Assembly (NCBI RefSeq): GCF_004210375.1
Contig: NW_027467782.1
Location: forward strand, 38,181,771 to 38,245,770
Length of the DNA stretch: 64,000 bases
Source of the DNA: Tachypleus tridentatus
Taxonomy: Eukaryota > Arthropoda > Merostomata > Xiphosura > Limulidae
Reading direction: 5' to 3'
Position numbers and translations under genes: made by a program. The notes under the pieces are model-generated. The model had not been told where the DNA came from. It saw nothing but the letters and a program-made list of their open reading frames with translations, and ran no database searches. Shown piece by piece: positions 36,601 to 48,045 of this stretch. Numbering within the stretch: position 1 is the first letter of the stretch; every line of letters starts with the position of its first letter.

Positions 36601-39600
36601 TAGATAACCAACTCTCACATTACCAGGTTTATAGATAACCAACTCTCCAATTACCAGGTTTATAGATAACCAACTCTCCCATTACCAGGTTTATAGATAA
36701 CCAACTCTCCCATTACCAGGTTTATAGATAACCAACTTTCCCATTACCAGGTTTATAGATAACCAACTCTCCCATTACCAGGTTTATAGATAACCAACTC
36801 TCCCATTACCAGGTTTATAGATAACCAACTCTTCCATTGCCGGGTTTATAGATAACCAACTCTTCCATTGCCAGGTTTATAGATAACCAACTCTCCCATT
36901 ACCAGGTTTATAGACAACCAACTCTCCCATTACCACTTTTATAGATAACCAACTCTCCCATTACCAGGTTTATAGATAACCAACTCTTTCATTGCCAGGT
37001 TCATGGATAGCCAACTCTTCCATTGCCAGGTTTATAGATAACCAACTCTTCCATTACCAGGTTTATAGATAACCAACTCTCCAACTACCAGGTTTATAGA
37101 TAACCAACTCTCATATTACCAGGTTTATAGATAACCAACTCTCCCATTACCAGGTTTATAGATAACCAACTTTCCCATTACCAGGTTTTATAGATAACCA
37201 ACTTTCCCATTACCAGGTTTATAGATAACCAACTTTCCCATTACCAGGTTTATAGATAACCAACTCTCCCATTACCAGGTTTATAGATAACCAACTCTCC
37301 CATTACCAGGTTTATAGATAACCAACTCTTCCATTACCAGGTTTATAGATAACCAACTCTCCCATTACCAGGTTTATAGATAACCAACTCTCCAATTACC
37401 AGGTTTATAGATAACCAACTCTCCCATTACCAGGTTTATAGATAACCAACTCTCCCATTACCAGGTTTATAGATAACCAACTCTTTCATTGCCAGGTTTA
37501 TAGATAACCAACTCTTCCATTACCAGGTTTATAGATAACCAACTCTCCATTACCAGGTTTATAGATAACCAACTCTCCCATTACCAGGTTTATAGATAAC
37601 CTACTCTCCCATTACCAGGTTTATAGATAACCAACTCTCCCATTACCAGGTTTATAGATAACCAACTCTTCCATTGCCAGGTTTATAGATAACCAACTCT
37701 CACATTACCAGGTTTATAGATAACCAACTCTCCCATTACCAGGTTTATAGATAACCAACTCTCCCATTACCAGGTTTATAGATAACCAACTCTCCCATTA
37801 CCAGGTTTATAGATAACCAACTCTCCCATTACCAGGTTTATAGATAACCAACTCTCCCATTACCAGGTTTATAGATAACCAACTCTTCCATTGCCAGGTT
37901 TATAGATAACCAACTCTCCCATTACCAGGTTTATAGATAACCAACTCTCCAACTACCAGGTTTATAGATAACCAACTCTCATATTACCAGGTTTATAGAT
38001 AACCAACTTTCCCATTACCAGGTTTATAGATAACCAACTCTCCCATTACCAGGTTTATAGATAACCAACTCTCCAATTACCAGGTTTATAGATAACCAAC
38101 TCTTCCATTGCCGGGTTTATAGATAACCAACTCTTCCATTGCCGGGTTTATAGATAACCAACTCTTCCATTGCCGGGTTTATAGATAACCAACTCTTCCA
38201 TTGCCAGGTTTATAGATAACCAACTCTCCCATTACCAGGTGTTATAGACAACTAACTCTCCCAATACCACTTTTTGTAGATAACTAACTCTCCCATTACC
38301 AGGTTTATAGACAGCCAACTCTTTCATTGCTAGGTTCATGGATAGCCAACTCTTCCATTGCCAGGTTTATAGATAACCAACTCTCCAATTACCAGGTTTT
38401 ATAGATAACCAACTTTCCCATTACCAGGTTTTATAGATAACCAACTTTCCCATTACCAGGTTTTATAGATAACCAACTCTCCCATTACCAGGTTTTATAG
38501 ATAACCAACTCTCCCATTACCAGGTTTATAGATAACCAACTCTCCCATTACCAGGTTTATAGATAACCAACTCTCCCATTACCAGGTTTATAGATAACCA
38601 ACTCTCCCATTACCAGGTTTATAGATAACCAACTCTCCCATTACCAGGTTTATAGATAACCAACTCTCCAATTACCAGGTTTATAGATAACCAACTCTCC
38701 AATTACCAGGTTTATAGATAACCAACTCTCCCATTACCAGGTTTATAGATAGCCAACTCTTTCATTGCCAGGTTTATAGATAACCAACTCTCCCATTACC
38801 AGGTTTATAGATAACCAACTCTCCCATTACCAGGTTTATAGATAACCAACTCTCCCATTACCAGGTTTATAGATAACCAACTCTCCCATTACCAGGTTTA
38901 TAGATAACCAACTCTCCCATTACCAGGTTTATAGATAACCAACTCTCCCATTACCAGGTTTATAGATAACCAACTCTTCCATTACCAGGTTTATAGATAA
39001 CCAACTCTCCCATTACCAGGTTTATAGATAACCAACTCTCCAATTACCAGGTTTATAGATAACCAACTCTCCATTACCAGGTTTATAGATAACCAACTCT
39101 CCCATTACCAGGTTTATAGATAACCAACTCTCCCATTACCAGGTTTATAGATAACCAACTCTCCCATTACCAGGTTTATAGATAACCAACTCTCCCATTA
39201 CCAGGTTTATAGATAACCAACTCTTCCATTACCAGGTTTATAGATAACCAACTCTTCCATTGCCAGGTTTATAGATAACCAACTCTTCCATTGCCAGGTT
39301 TATAGATAACCAACTCTCCCATTACCAGGTTTATAGATAACCAACTCTCCCATTACCAGGTTTATAGATAACCAACTTTCCCATTACCAGGTGTTATAGA
39401 CAACTAACTCTCCCATTACCAGGTGTTATAGATAACCAACTCTCCCATTACCAGGTGTTATAGACAACTAACTCTCCCATTACCAGGTGTTATAGACAAC
39501 TAACTCTCCCATTACCAGGTTTATAGACAGCCAACTCTTTCATTGCTAGGTTCATGGATAGCCAACTCTTCCATTGCTAGGTTCATGGATAGCCAACTCT

Positions 39601-40247
39601 TCCATTGCCAGGTTTATAGATAACCAACTCTCCCATTACCAGGTTTATAGATAACCAACTCTTCCATTGCCAGGTTTATAGATAACCAACTCTCACATTA
39701 CCAGGTTTTATAGATAACCAACTTTCCCATTACCAGGTTTTATAGATAACCAACTTTCCCATTACCAGGTTTTATAGATAACCAACTTTCCCATTACCAG
39801 GTTTTATAGACAACTAACTCTCCCATTACCAGGTTTATAGATAACCTACTCTCCCATTACCAGGTTTATAGATAACCTACTCTCCCATTACCAGGTTTAT
39901 AGATAACCAACTCTCACATTACCAGGTTTATAGATAACCAACTCTCATATTACCAGGTTTATAGATAACCAACTTTCCCATTACCAGGTTTATAGACAGC
40001 CAACTCTTTCATTGCCAGGTTTATAGATAACCAACTCTCACATTACCAGGTTTATAGATAACCAACTCTCCAACTACCAGGTTTATAGATAACCAACTCT
40101 CCAACTACCAGGTTTATAGACAGCCAACTCTTTCATTGCTAGGTTCATGGATAGCCAACTCTTCCATTGCCAGGTTTATAGATAACCAACTCTCCAATTA
40201 CCAGTTTTATAGATAACCATCTCTCCCATTACCAGGTTTATAGATAT
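30601..40247. repeat. Giant 31 bp minisatellite, about 311 copies over 9.6 kb
   Basis: Consensus unit is ACCAGGTTTATAGATAACCA followed by ACTCTCCCATT. Units of 30 and 32 bases occur, so no open frame survives. Variants are TTCCATTGCC, TCATATT, TCCAATT and TTTCCCATT. A distinctive module (AGGTTCATGGATAGCCAAC, often near a CACTTTTTGTAGATAA unit) recurs near 31320, 31790, 33860, 37005, 38335, 39548 and 40140, marking large block duplications. Confidence 0.98.
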
Positions 40248-40554
40248 TTGGTATCATTTGTTTGAATAACTTTAAATTATACAACTGTTGATCATTCAGT
40301 ATACATCGTAAATCAAAGACATTGAAGTAACTTTTCTCAAGTTAATTTTCTTCGTATGATCCTTCTCTAGTGGCAGTAATTAGTCTTTTGTAAATTGAAC
40401 ACGCTTATCTCATAAAGGGTTACCCATGGATGTAGTTCCGTATCTCTGACCAGTGCTTTCTACATGTAGTGTTAAAATATATACGGATTTTACATACCAT
40501 CACTGTGTCCCAAGTTAAGGTTCAACATCCAGGATTACTCAAGTAATTAATATC

Positions 40555-40674
40555 ACCCACTAGTACAGCGGTATGTCTACGGATTTACAACGCTAAAATC
40601 AGGGGTTTGATTTCCCCTCGGTGGGCTCAGCAGATAGCCCGATGCGGCTTTGCTATAAGAAAACACACACAAAC
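40555..40674 (+). mobile_element. Short SINE, second family
   Basis: CACCCACTAGTACAGCGGTA, TTTACAACGCTAAAATCAGG, a GGGTTTGATTTCCCC B-box-like element, GGTGGGCTCAGCAGATAGCC, and an ACACACACAAAC tail. Same family as 63338-63460. No CTAGCTGCC body block. Confidence 0.75.
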
Positions 40675-40684
40675 ATTTAATAAA

Positions 40685-41515
40685 GTCAACACCACAACGA
40701 TGTTACTAAACTATAATGCAATCAACTGTGGTATTTTATTAAGACAACAATGTTAGTAAACTATAATACAACCAGCTTTCGTAATTTTAAAGACAACGAT
40801 GTTACTAAACTATAATACAACCAACTTTAGTATTTTATTTAGACAACGATGTTACTAAACTATAATACAACCAACTTTAGTATTTTATTCAGACAACAAT
40901 ATTACTAAACTATAATACAACCAACTTTAGTATTTTATTTAGACAACGATGTTACTAAACTATAATACAACCAACTTTAGTATTTTATTTAGACAACGAT
41001 GTTACTAAACTATAATACAACCAACTTTAGTATTTTATTTAGACAACGATGTTACTAAACTATAATACAAGCAGCTTTCATATTTTATTGAGACAACGAT
41101 GTTACTAAACTATAATACAACCAACTTTAGTATTTTATTTAGACAACGATGTTACTAAACTATAATACAACCAACTTTAGTATTTTATTTAGACAACGAT
41201 GTTACTAAACTATAATACAAGCAGCTTTCATATTTTATTGAGACAACGATATTACTAAACTATAATACAACCAACTTTAGTATTTTATTTAGACAACGAT
41301 GTTACTAAACTATAATACAACCAACTTTAGTATTTTATTTAGACAACGATGTTACTAAACTATAATACAACCAACTTTAGTATTTTATTTAGACAATGAT
41401 GTTACTAAACTATAATACAAGCAGCTTTCATATTTTATTGAGACAATGATGTTACAAAAGTAAAATACAACCAGGTTTCTTATTTTATTAAGACAGCGTT
41501 GTCACTGAACTTTTA
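40685..41515. repeat. 50 bp minisatellite, about 16 copies
   Basis: Unit AGACAACGATGTTACTAAAC followed by TATAATACAACCAACTTTAG and TATTTTATTT. A GCAGCTTTCA variant appears every few units. Confidence 0.95.
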
Positions 41516-41611
41516 TGCAACGTTAGCACTTTTGTAAATAATGCTTTCGTTTGAGTTTCTGAAACTGTTTGTATCACTCGTAATGTAACTGCTGGGTTTA
41601 ATTATAGTCAC

Positions 41612-42405
41612 AGATCATAATGAGATCATAATGGAATACAGCAATATGCTATTCTCTATCACACACAAGTGAGATCCTAATGAAATACAGCAATATGCTA
41701 TTCTCTATCACACACAAGTGAGATCCTAATGGAATACAGCAATATGCTGTTCTCTATCACACACAAGTGAGATCCTAATGGAATACAGCAATATGCTATT
41801 CTCTCTCACACACAAGTGAGATCCTAATGGAATACAGCAATATGCTATTCTCTATCACATACAAGTGAGATCCTAATGGAATACAGCAATATGCTATTCT
41901 CTATCACACACAATTGTGAGATCCCAATGGAATACAGCAAAATACTATTCTCTATCACACACAAGTGAGATCCCAATGGAATACAGCAATATGCTATTCT
42001 CTATCACACACAAGTGAGATCCTAATGGAATACAGCAATATGTTATTCTCTATCACACACAAGTGAGATCCTAATGGAATACAGCAATATACTATTCTCT
42101 ATCACACACAAGTGAGATCTTTATGGAATACAGCAATATGCTGTTCTCTATCACACACAAGTGAGATCCTAATGGAATACAGCAATATGCTATTCTCTAT
42201 CACACACAAGTGAGATCATAATGGAATACAGCAATATGCTATTCTCTATCACACACAAGTGAGATCCTAATGGAATACAGCAATATGCTATTCTCTATCA
42301 CACACAAGTGAGATCCTAATGGAATACAGCAATATGCTATTCTCTATCACACACAAGTGAGATCCTAATGTAATACAGCAATATGCTATTCTCTATCACA
42401 CATAA
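41612..42405. repeat. 49 bp minisatellite, about 16 copies
   Basis: Unit GTGAGATCCTAATGGAATAC then AGCAATATGCTATTCTCTATCACACACAA, very uniform. It starts only about 100 bases after the 50 bp array but is unrelated to it in sequence. Confidence 0.95.
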
Positions 42406-43900
42406 GACACCTTTCTTTTAACACCTTTCTTCACTTACAGGAGGCTACTATTTAGAATACTTTGGTGTCTTCTTCAACTGCCATCTCAGCTGAGCTTAGC
42501 CTTTTCTCCTTTGCTTGCAAATTGTGGAGTGCAATTGCTGTAATTTTAATAGCAAGCTAAAAATTAGCTAGTCTTTATGTGAGTCTTCAGAATACAAACA
42601 GTGATCTTTCTTTACCTTTGTTTGGTAGTAATTATAATATTTTACAGTCTAAAGTTTTGGAAATAATTATATGAAAATGAACTGCACTGTAGTTGGTTGT
42701 TATGTAATAAATTTAAAGTTCAACACCTATAAAAATGCAAGCAATCATACTCTCTTCAGTAGTAATGGTAATAATCCCCTAATAGCTCATAATACTGGAG
42801 ATCAAAGTTGTAGTTGGCTAAGAATATTCTATGCAAAACATTGTGGTTAGGCTTTCTATTTTTGTAGAATATGGTATGTGATACTGGTGTTGTTAATAAC
42901 AAAAGTTGAGGTAGAAAACTAAAATGAAGTATTTTAGTGTATATTCTTTATGTGATAGGTGAAGGTTGAATACAGATCTTTTCACTGTGTTACCCCAGCT
43001 GGAAATGGATTAAGAGGAGCTACTCTTCAATGTAGAAATGGAATCTCAGTTCCATGCTGTAAAGGTTGCATGTGAGGGTCTTCCTCATTCAATTTATCAT
43101 ATGAGGAGCAAGAATTGTGCTGAAGGGAAGAGCATAAAATTGAAAAACACAATTGTGATGAACAAACTGTATCAAATGTCTAGAGGATGGAGCAATCAGG
43201 ATGTGGTCATCCACAGTTCAGGTGAAAATGGCCAATGGAGAGAAAAGAAATCTTCTATCTAAAATTATGGAACAGCCAAAGATCAGTTGAAGGACAATAG
43301 GTGTTACTGGACACCAGCCCATGGTCTTCTTAAGGAGCACAATGAGACAAAAGTAAAACCCAAAAAAAGTTTTATACTTCCTTGACAGTATCTTTGGCCA
43401 CAAGATCTTTTATCACATCCTTGAAAACAAAGATAGATTGTGGGTCTGAAGGAGTAGAAAATAAAATGAGAAGAGAAAAATGAAGTGGAAAGAAAGAAGG
43501 TGGATGAGAACTTGTAGAATTAACATGTAAGTGCAGAAGAGTGACAAACAGATGTGTGTCTATTGGGCATGACCAAACAGGATAGTTGCTGACAAGAAAT
43601 GCAACAAAGCTGACACTGAGTAGTGGGAGGACAGGAAGAAGGGGAAAGTTTTAGAGGTGAAACAAATATATTAGAATAGACTGAGCCTGTCAAGGAACAG
43701 CAAGGCTGTGAAAGATGAGAAATCAGAGAAAGTAAATAAGGCTGATGCCAAGCTGCTTTGGCCCATGGACTCCAGATAATTAAGAACACCACTAAAAACA
43801 TCAGGTCAAAAAAAGGATAAGAAGTAGGTAGTCATGCAATGGTAAGGAGTGTATCCTGACCGAACAGGTCTCAACAGTAGAACTAAGTAAGTAGGGTACA

Positions 43901-44035
43901 ATATATATGTAAAAATGGCTGGTATGGGTTGAGAAAACTCTATGTTGTTCGCTCCTCTACATAGAATTTTCTCAACCCATACCAGCCATTTTAACATATA
44001 TATTTTTCTCTACAAGTGGGTTTTCTCATCATCAT
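43901..44035 (+). mobile_element. Fold-back element, likely Penelope-derived, second copy
   Basis: Inverted arms of about 43 bases (43901-43945 and 43959-44000, containing ATGGCTGGTATGGGTTGAGA) surround a 13-base loop TGTTCGCTCCTCT. The tail has TTTCTCTACAAGTGGGTTTT, like the tail at 21760. The loop runs opposite to that of the 21642 element relative to the tail. Confidence 0.55.
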
Positions 44036-44479
44036 GAATCAAACAGGGTACAGGTCATCATGGTCAAAAGAGGGGAATAAATCTCTAAAAATCATTCTGA
44101 AGCACAATGAAGTACCTCAGACAAAGTATAGAAAGGAAAAATACCATAGAAGGGTGCAGAAAAAGAAATTGCAAAAACTGGGAACTAAAGAGCTAAACAG
44201 AGGAGAAGGGTTCACTCTCTAAGCAGATACAGATCTCAAAACAGATAATCTAAAAAGGGAAAGAACAAACAGTTGTAAGTTAGGACATGGAAGTGTGAAG
44301 GTCAAGGCATGTGGGAACATATGCAAAGCTATTCAAAAGAGGAATCAGCATGAACCCTACTGTCAGGTGAGGTAGAAAGCATTAAATAATCACAAGGATT
44401 ATAATCATTGAGCAAAGAACATGATGATCACAACACAAAGGTTGAAGAGAATGAAAGCAATATGATGCATGATGGATTC

Positions 44480-44585
44480 CACAAAATGCTGTACAATGGT
44501 AGCAACCTCCTCCACAATAAACAAGCTTCCCCACAAAATGCTGTACAATGGTAGTAACCTATTCCATGATAAACAAAGTATAAAT
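44480..44585. repeat. 52 bp direct repeat, two copies
   Basis: ACAAAATGCTGTACAATGGT starts at 44481 and 44533, with AGYAACCT and a CCAYRATAAACAA end in both. Confidence 0.85.
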
Positions 44586-44799
44586 AAAACTTGTGTGCAT
44601 AACACATCGCCCATACAAGACATATTTGAAGTAATTATTCCTTGAAAATTCAGGACAAAAATTAAAGTTTTTGTAACAACAACAACAACCAAAAAAAAAG
44701 CAAATCAATGTTTCATAAAGAAATAAAAATCTCATCCAATTCAACTCAAAAAAGTTTTAACAGGTCTGCTGAGGAAATGAATGAAGTTATCACGAGTGC

Positions 44800-45701
44800 A
44801 AGCATATAGGGAATTTACTGCACGTGTATGTTGTGTTGCCCTCCTTTTGTTGGAGAACTATTGTTTCATGATGTCATCATGCACCTTCATAGTCCACATT
44901 AAACACACAACTTTAGATAGGATTTAGCATAAGGCTAGTGGCATGTAAATCTGATAGACTGAAATGTGAGCGAAATAGCAGTTTTGTGTATGATAGCAAG
45001 TATTCTCTCAGTAACTGTCATGTTGTGCTCAAAGCAAATTTAGTAACTATTTTAACTTGTGTTCTCACTTGGGAATGCATTGGTCCTATTAAATGAGCAT
45101 ACAAATTTACATATAAATTATATTTAGGTAAAAATACTAGATACATGTGTTAACCTAAATGTGGTTGTTCATAAGGAGTTTTGAGCATTAGGAAAATTTT
45201 AATATAATTAATATTGAAAGGATACACTTACAAGCAGTTCTACAGCAAACAACATTGTTTTTCTCCAACATGATAGTTTCCCATAAGCTCTGAGAGTTAG
45301 ACACCTAATATAAAAGATTAATTTTAATATTAGAGATATTTTATTTCATGGGTACATCAACAATGTAATAAGTTTTACAATACATGACAAATGTGTGTTA
45401 TGAGTCATAAAGATATATATATAAATAGTTTATGTTCTAGTTTCTATAAAAACAAAGATATACTGGACATTTAGTCAACAGCTTCAAAACAAATCAAGTT
45501 TTTGCATCTGATTCAACAAGCAGAAATAAAATTTTATAATAAATATTAAAAACACAGTAATATCAAAATACATCTTTCATTACAGTATTGCCTTAAAACT
45601 CCAACACCAACATTAAAACCTGAAACAGTTGGATCACAATATTCTGATTAACTTAAAAATAAACATTATTAAGTGTAACAATATAATGATAGGTACAATA
45701 A
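44800..45701. other. No recognised feature
   Basis: AT-rich sequence between the unidentified region and the right inverted arm. I see no exon or repeat. Its left-arm equivalent would fall in the N gap. Confidence 0.5.
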
Positions 45702-47058
45702 ACATAATACATACACAGATTCAATATTTTAAGAGAAGATATTATAAAGAAAGGATCAAAGATAAGTACAAATATTGCATCTTTTAAAATAATAATAGCA
45801 ACCAAATAAAAACAACAAGAAACTGTTAATGGTTAAATATGAAGGGGTTGATGTTATTAGAGGCTTTCTTTAATAAAAGCTCCATAATCTGGAGTTGAGA
45901 ATTTTTATTTAAACTTTTCAAGAAATATGGGGTAGTTGTTATTCTCATTGTATAACTGAGAATAAGCATTCATTGACAAAACTACATGAGTGAACAAACC
46001 TACAAAAATGCTTGAACAATTTAGAACTTATTAAAACAAGTGCAGTCTTCAATAGATCATAGGGTGACAAAAGTATACATGAAAAAAGCTCTCAATATTT
46101 GTTTTCCCTTTTCCAAATGTGTTGTTGAATCACTTGAGAGGAAATTTAAACTCAGAATGTCCAAGCAGTTTGTAATAAGTACACCAAAACCTTTTAGACT
46201 TTAGAAAGTGAAAATAAAAACAAGTTGGCTGGTGTGATTTTTATTCAAAATTAAATTCATAGATCCAAATAGATATTTATAACAAAGGAATTCACACATT
46301 TACACTTATAATGCACTTAGTAAAACTGCATGATTGTTATATTAAACTAAAGAAATTCACACTAAAAAATTAATACTTTACACAAAAAAACTCACATCTT
46401 CATCCCAATTAAGGTCTGCACACTAAAGTGATAAACTCTGACCATCCAGGTTAAAATCAACCCACAGATCTGAATCGTATGGTTTTTGAACCTATTAAAA
46501 ATAATGTGTTGCTTATAAATATAAATAGTAGTGTGTGTAAATTTATGCATATATACACCCACCCCTAAAAGCAAATTATACCACATATGAAAACATAAGC
46601 TGATAGAATTGTAAATGTGAAACGTGGTACACACTGCATATGTTCTTGAACATTTTAAGGGTTTTATTGACAAATTTAATGTTATCTTAACAAAGACTAG
46701 TGTCTGCATATTAAAACTTAGCTGACTTAACCTGTCATGAGAAATCACATCTTCTGCCTCCAACGCAAACCTCTCTTTGTTACATAACAGAAGCACAAAG
46801 TTTTACAGAAATTTGTGTATCTTAAATATAAATATATAAAAACACATTAACCTTATAATTACAGGCACCCTTATACTGTGCACATCATAAGAATTTATGT
46901 TCTAACATTCCAAAATTAATAAAGCAATCTTATTATCAATGAAGTTAGTATCACAGTTTACATTCTAGTCCAAAGTTTTATATTATCTATGTTTTAATTT
47001 CTTTATTTAAAAACAACCCTTAAAGGAGAAATCTTAAAATTCAGTTTGATGAACAATT

Positions 47059-47175
47059 TCACAAAGTTTTAACTGTTAGATTTTCTAGCTGTGAGTTAGA
47101 TATAGCAAGTACACAGAGAGAAGCTAGATTAATTGTTCTGTTTACACAGTCTTTGTTCAAGCTACTTAGGAGACA
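47059..47175 (-). CDS. Unidentified host gene, apparent terminal coding exon
   Basis: In reverse, a strong acceptor (CTCTTTCCTTCCAG) leads into 38 codons and TGA. The peptide starts C-L-L-S-S-L-N-K-D-C and continues V-N-R-T-I-N-L-A-S-L and C-V-L-A-I-S-N-S-Q. It begins in phase 0, which matches the phase-0 end of the exon at 50175. Leucine-rich and helical-looking, perhaps part of a HEAT/ARM-like protein, but I recognise no family. The exon could instead splice before the stop, since a weak GT lies near the end. The left-arm copy at 5260 is frameshifted. Confidence 0.5.
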   Translation of the reverse strand, partial: CLLSSLNKDCVNRTINLASLCVLAISNSQLENLTVKTL

Positions 47176-47384
47176 CTGGAAGGAAAGAGAAATAAATTTC
47201 TTTGGATTCTAAAACATCAAAATATTAAATTTTGTGACAAAGTAAAAACTTACTATTAAGAATATAACATCCTTTGATGAAAAGTTAAAATGTATGTATA
47301 TTTTTTCTACTTTTAATTTTAAATATTTCATTGCACAATATGTTGATGATAACACTCAAAATATTCAAAATCTGAGTGCAAATA

Positions 47385-47525
47385 ACTAGAATACAAAAAT
47401 AAAGAACCTTTAATTAAAATAATATTATTTTCGGTTTGCAAATTATTTGTAATCTTTAACAAAATTTTGCCAGGCATTGTGAAGATATATTAAGAAAGCT
47501 CAGAATTATCATATTGTTGCACTGT
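47385..47525 (-). repeat. Dispersed repeat, right-arm duplicate of 4930-5065
   Basis: Reverse complement of the left-arm copy; see the 57930 and 59281 family. Confidence 0.4.
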
Positions 47526-47934
47526 TTGTCATATCTTAATACAAACTATGCCAAATGGCCTATCCATGAGGTGAAATAAATGAAAGGATAATTTAAGAAA
47601 AATGATAATTTTTAATCCTCTAATTACTAAGTGTCCATGAACCACATGTACCCTTTTAATACATTTTTCTAAACTATTTATCCATCATATTACTTGTGAG
47701 CCTACAACCTTCCCAGAAAACAATTAACCACAAATATCATTAATATTGTAGTTAATATCACATTGTCTTTACACAGAAGATGAGTGATTCTCCAAAACTT
47801 GTGGTAAGCTCTTTTGTCTGATAGTTGTAACAGAAACAACTATAAAATTATTCAATATTATTAATACATAAATAGTATTTACACAACATAATAATTATTT
47901 TTAAAATTATCTAGTTACAGCAGGTAACTAATAA

Positions 47935-48045
47935 TAAACGTTACAACAGGTGACTAATAACAAACGTTACAACAGGTGACTAATAACAAATGTTACAACA
48001 GGTGACTGATAACAAACGTTACAACAGGTAATAATAACAAACACT
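47935..48045 (-). repeat. Short tandem repeat, right-arm counterpart of 4390-4515
   Basis: About four units of AACGTTACAACAGGTGACTA plus ATAACA. Copy number and point changes differ from the left arm. Confidence 0.75.

Larger units (their letters stand above)
42410..44800. other. Unidentified purine-biased region
   Basis: Between about 42960 and 44400 the plus strand is purine-rich, with only short open frames (74 codons at 43038, 93 codons minus at 43520). I find no known domain or convincing exon borders. It could be decayed transposon or old gene sequence. It encloses the fold-back at 43901 and a two-copy repeat at 44480. Confidence 0.4.

Noticed and set aside
27792-42405. Regular arrays considered as CRISPR
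   Set aside because: These are head-to-tail units with no unique spacers, in an animal genome.
43520-43801. 93-codon minus frame rich in S, C and P
   Set aside because: Follows the purine bias of the plus strand. No known domain, and no splice sites that fit.
46392-46796. 134-codon minus frame with N-K-E-R-F-A-L-E-A-E-D near its start
   Set aside because: It looked exon-like, but the acceptor is weak and the left-arm copy near 5640 breaks the frame. It also lies after the apparent stop of the exon chain.
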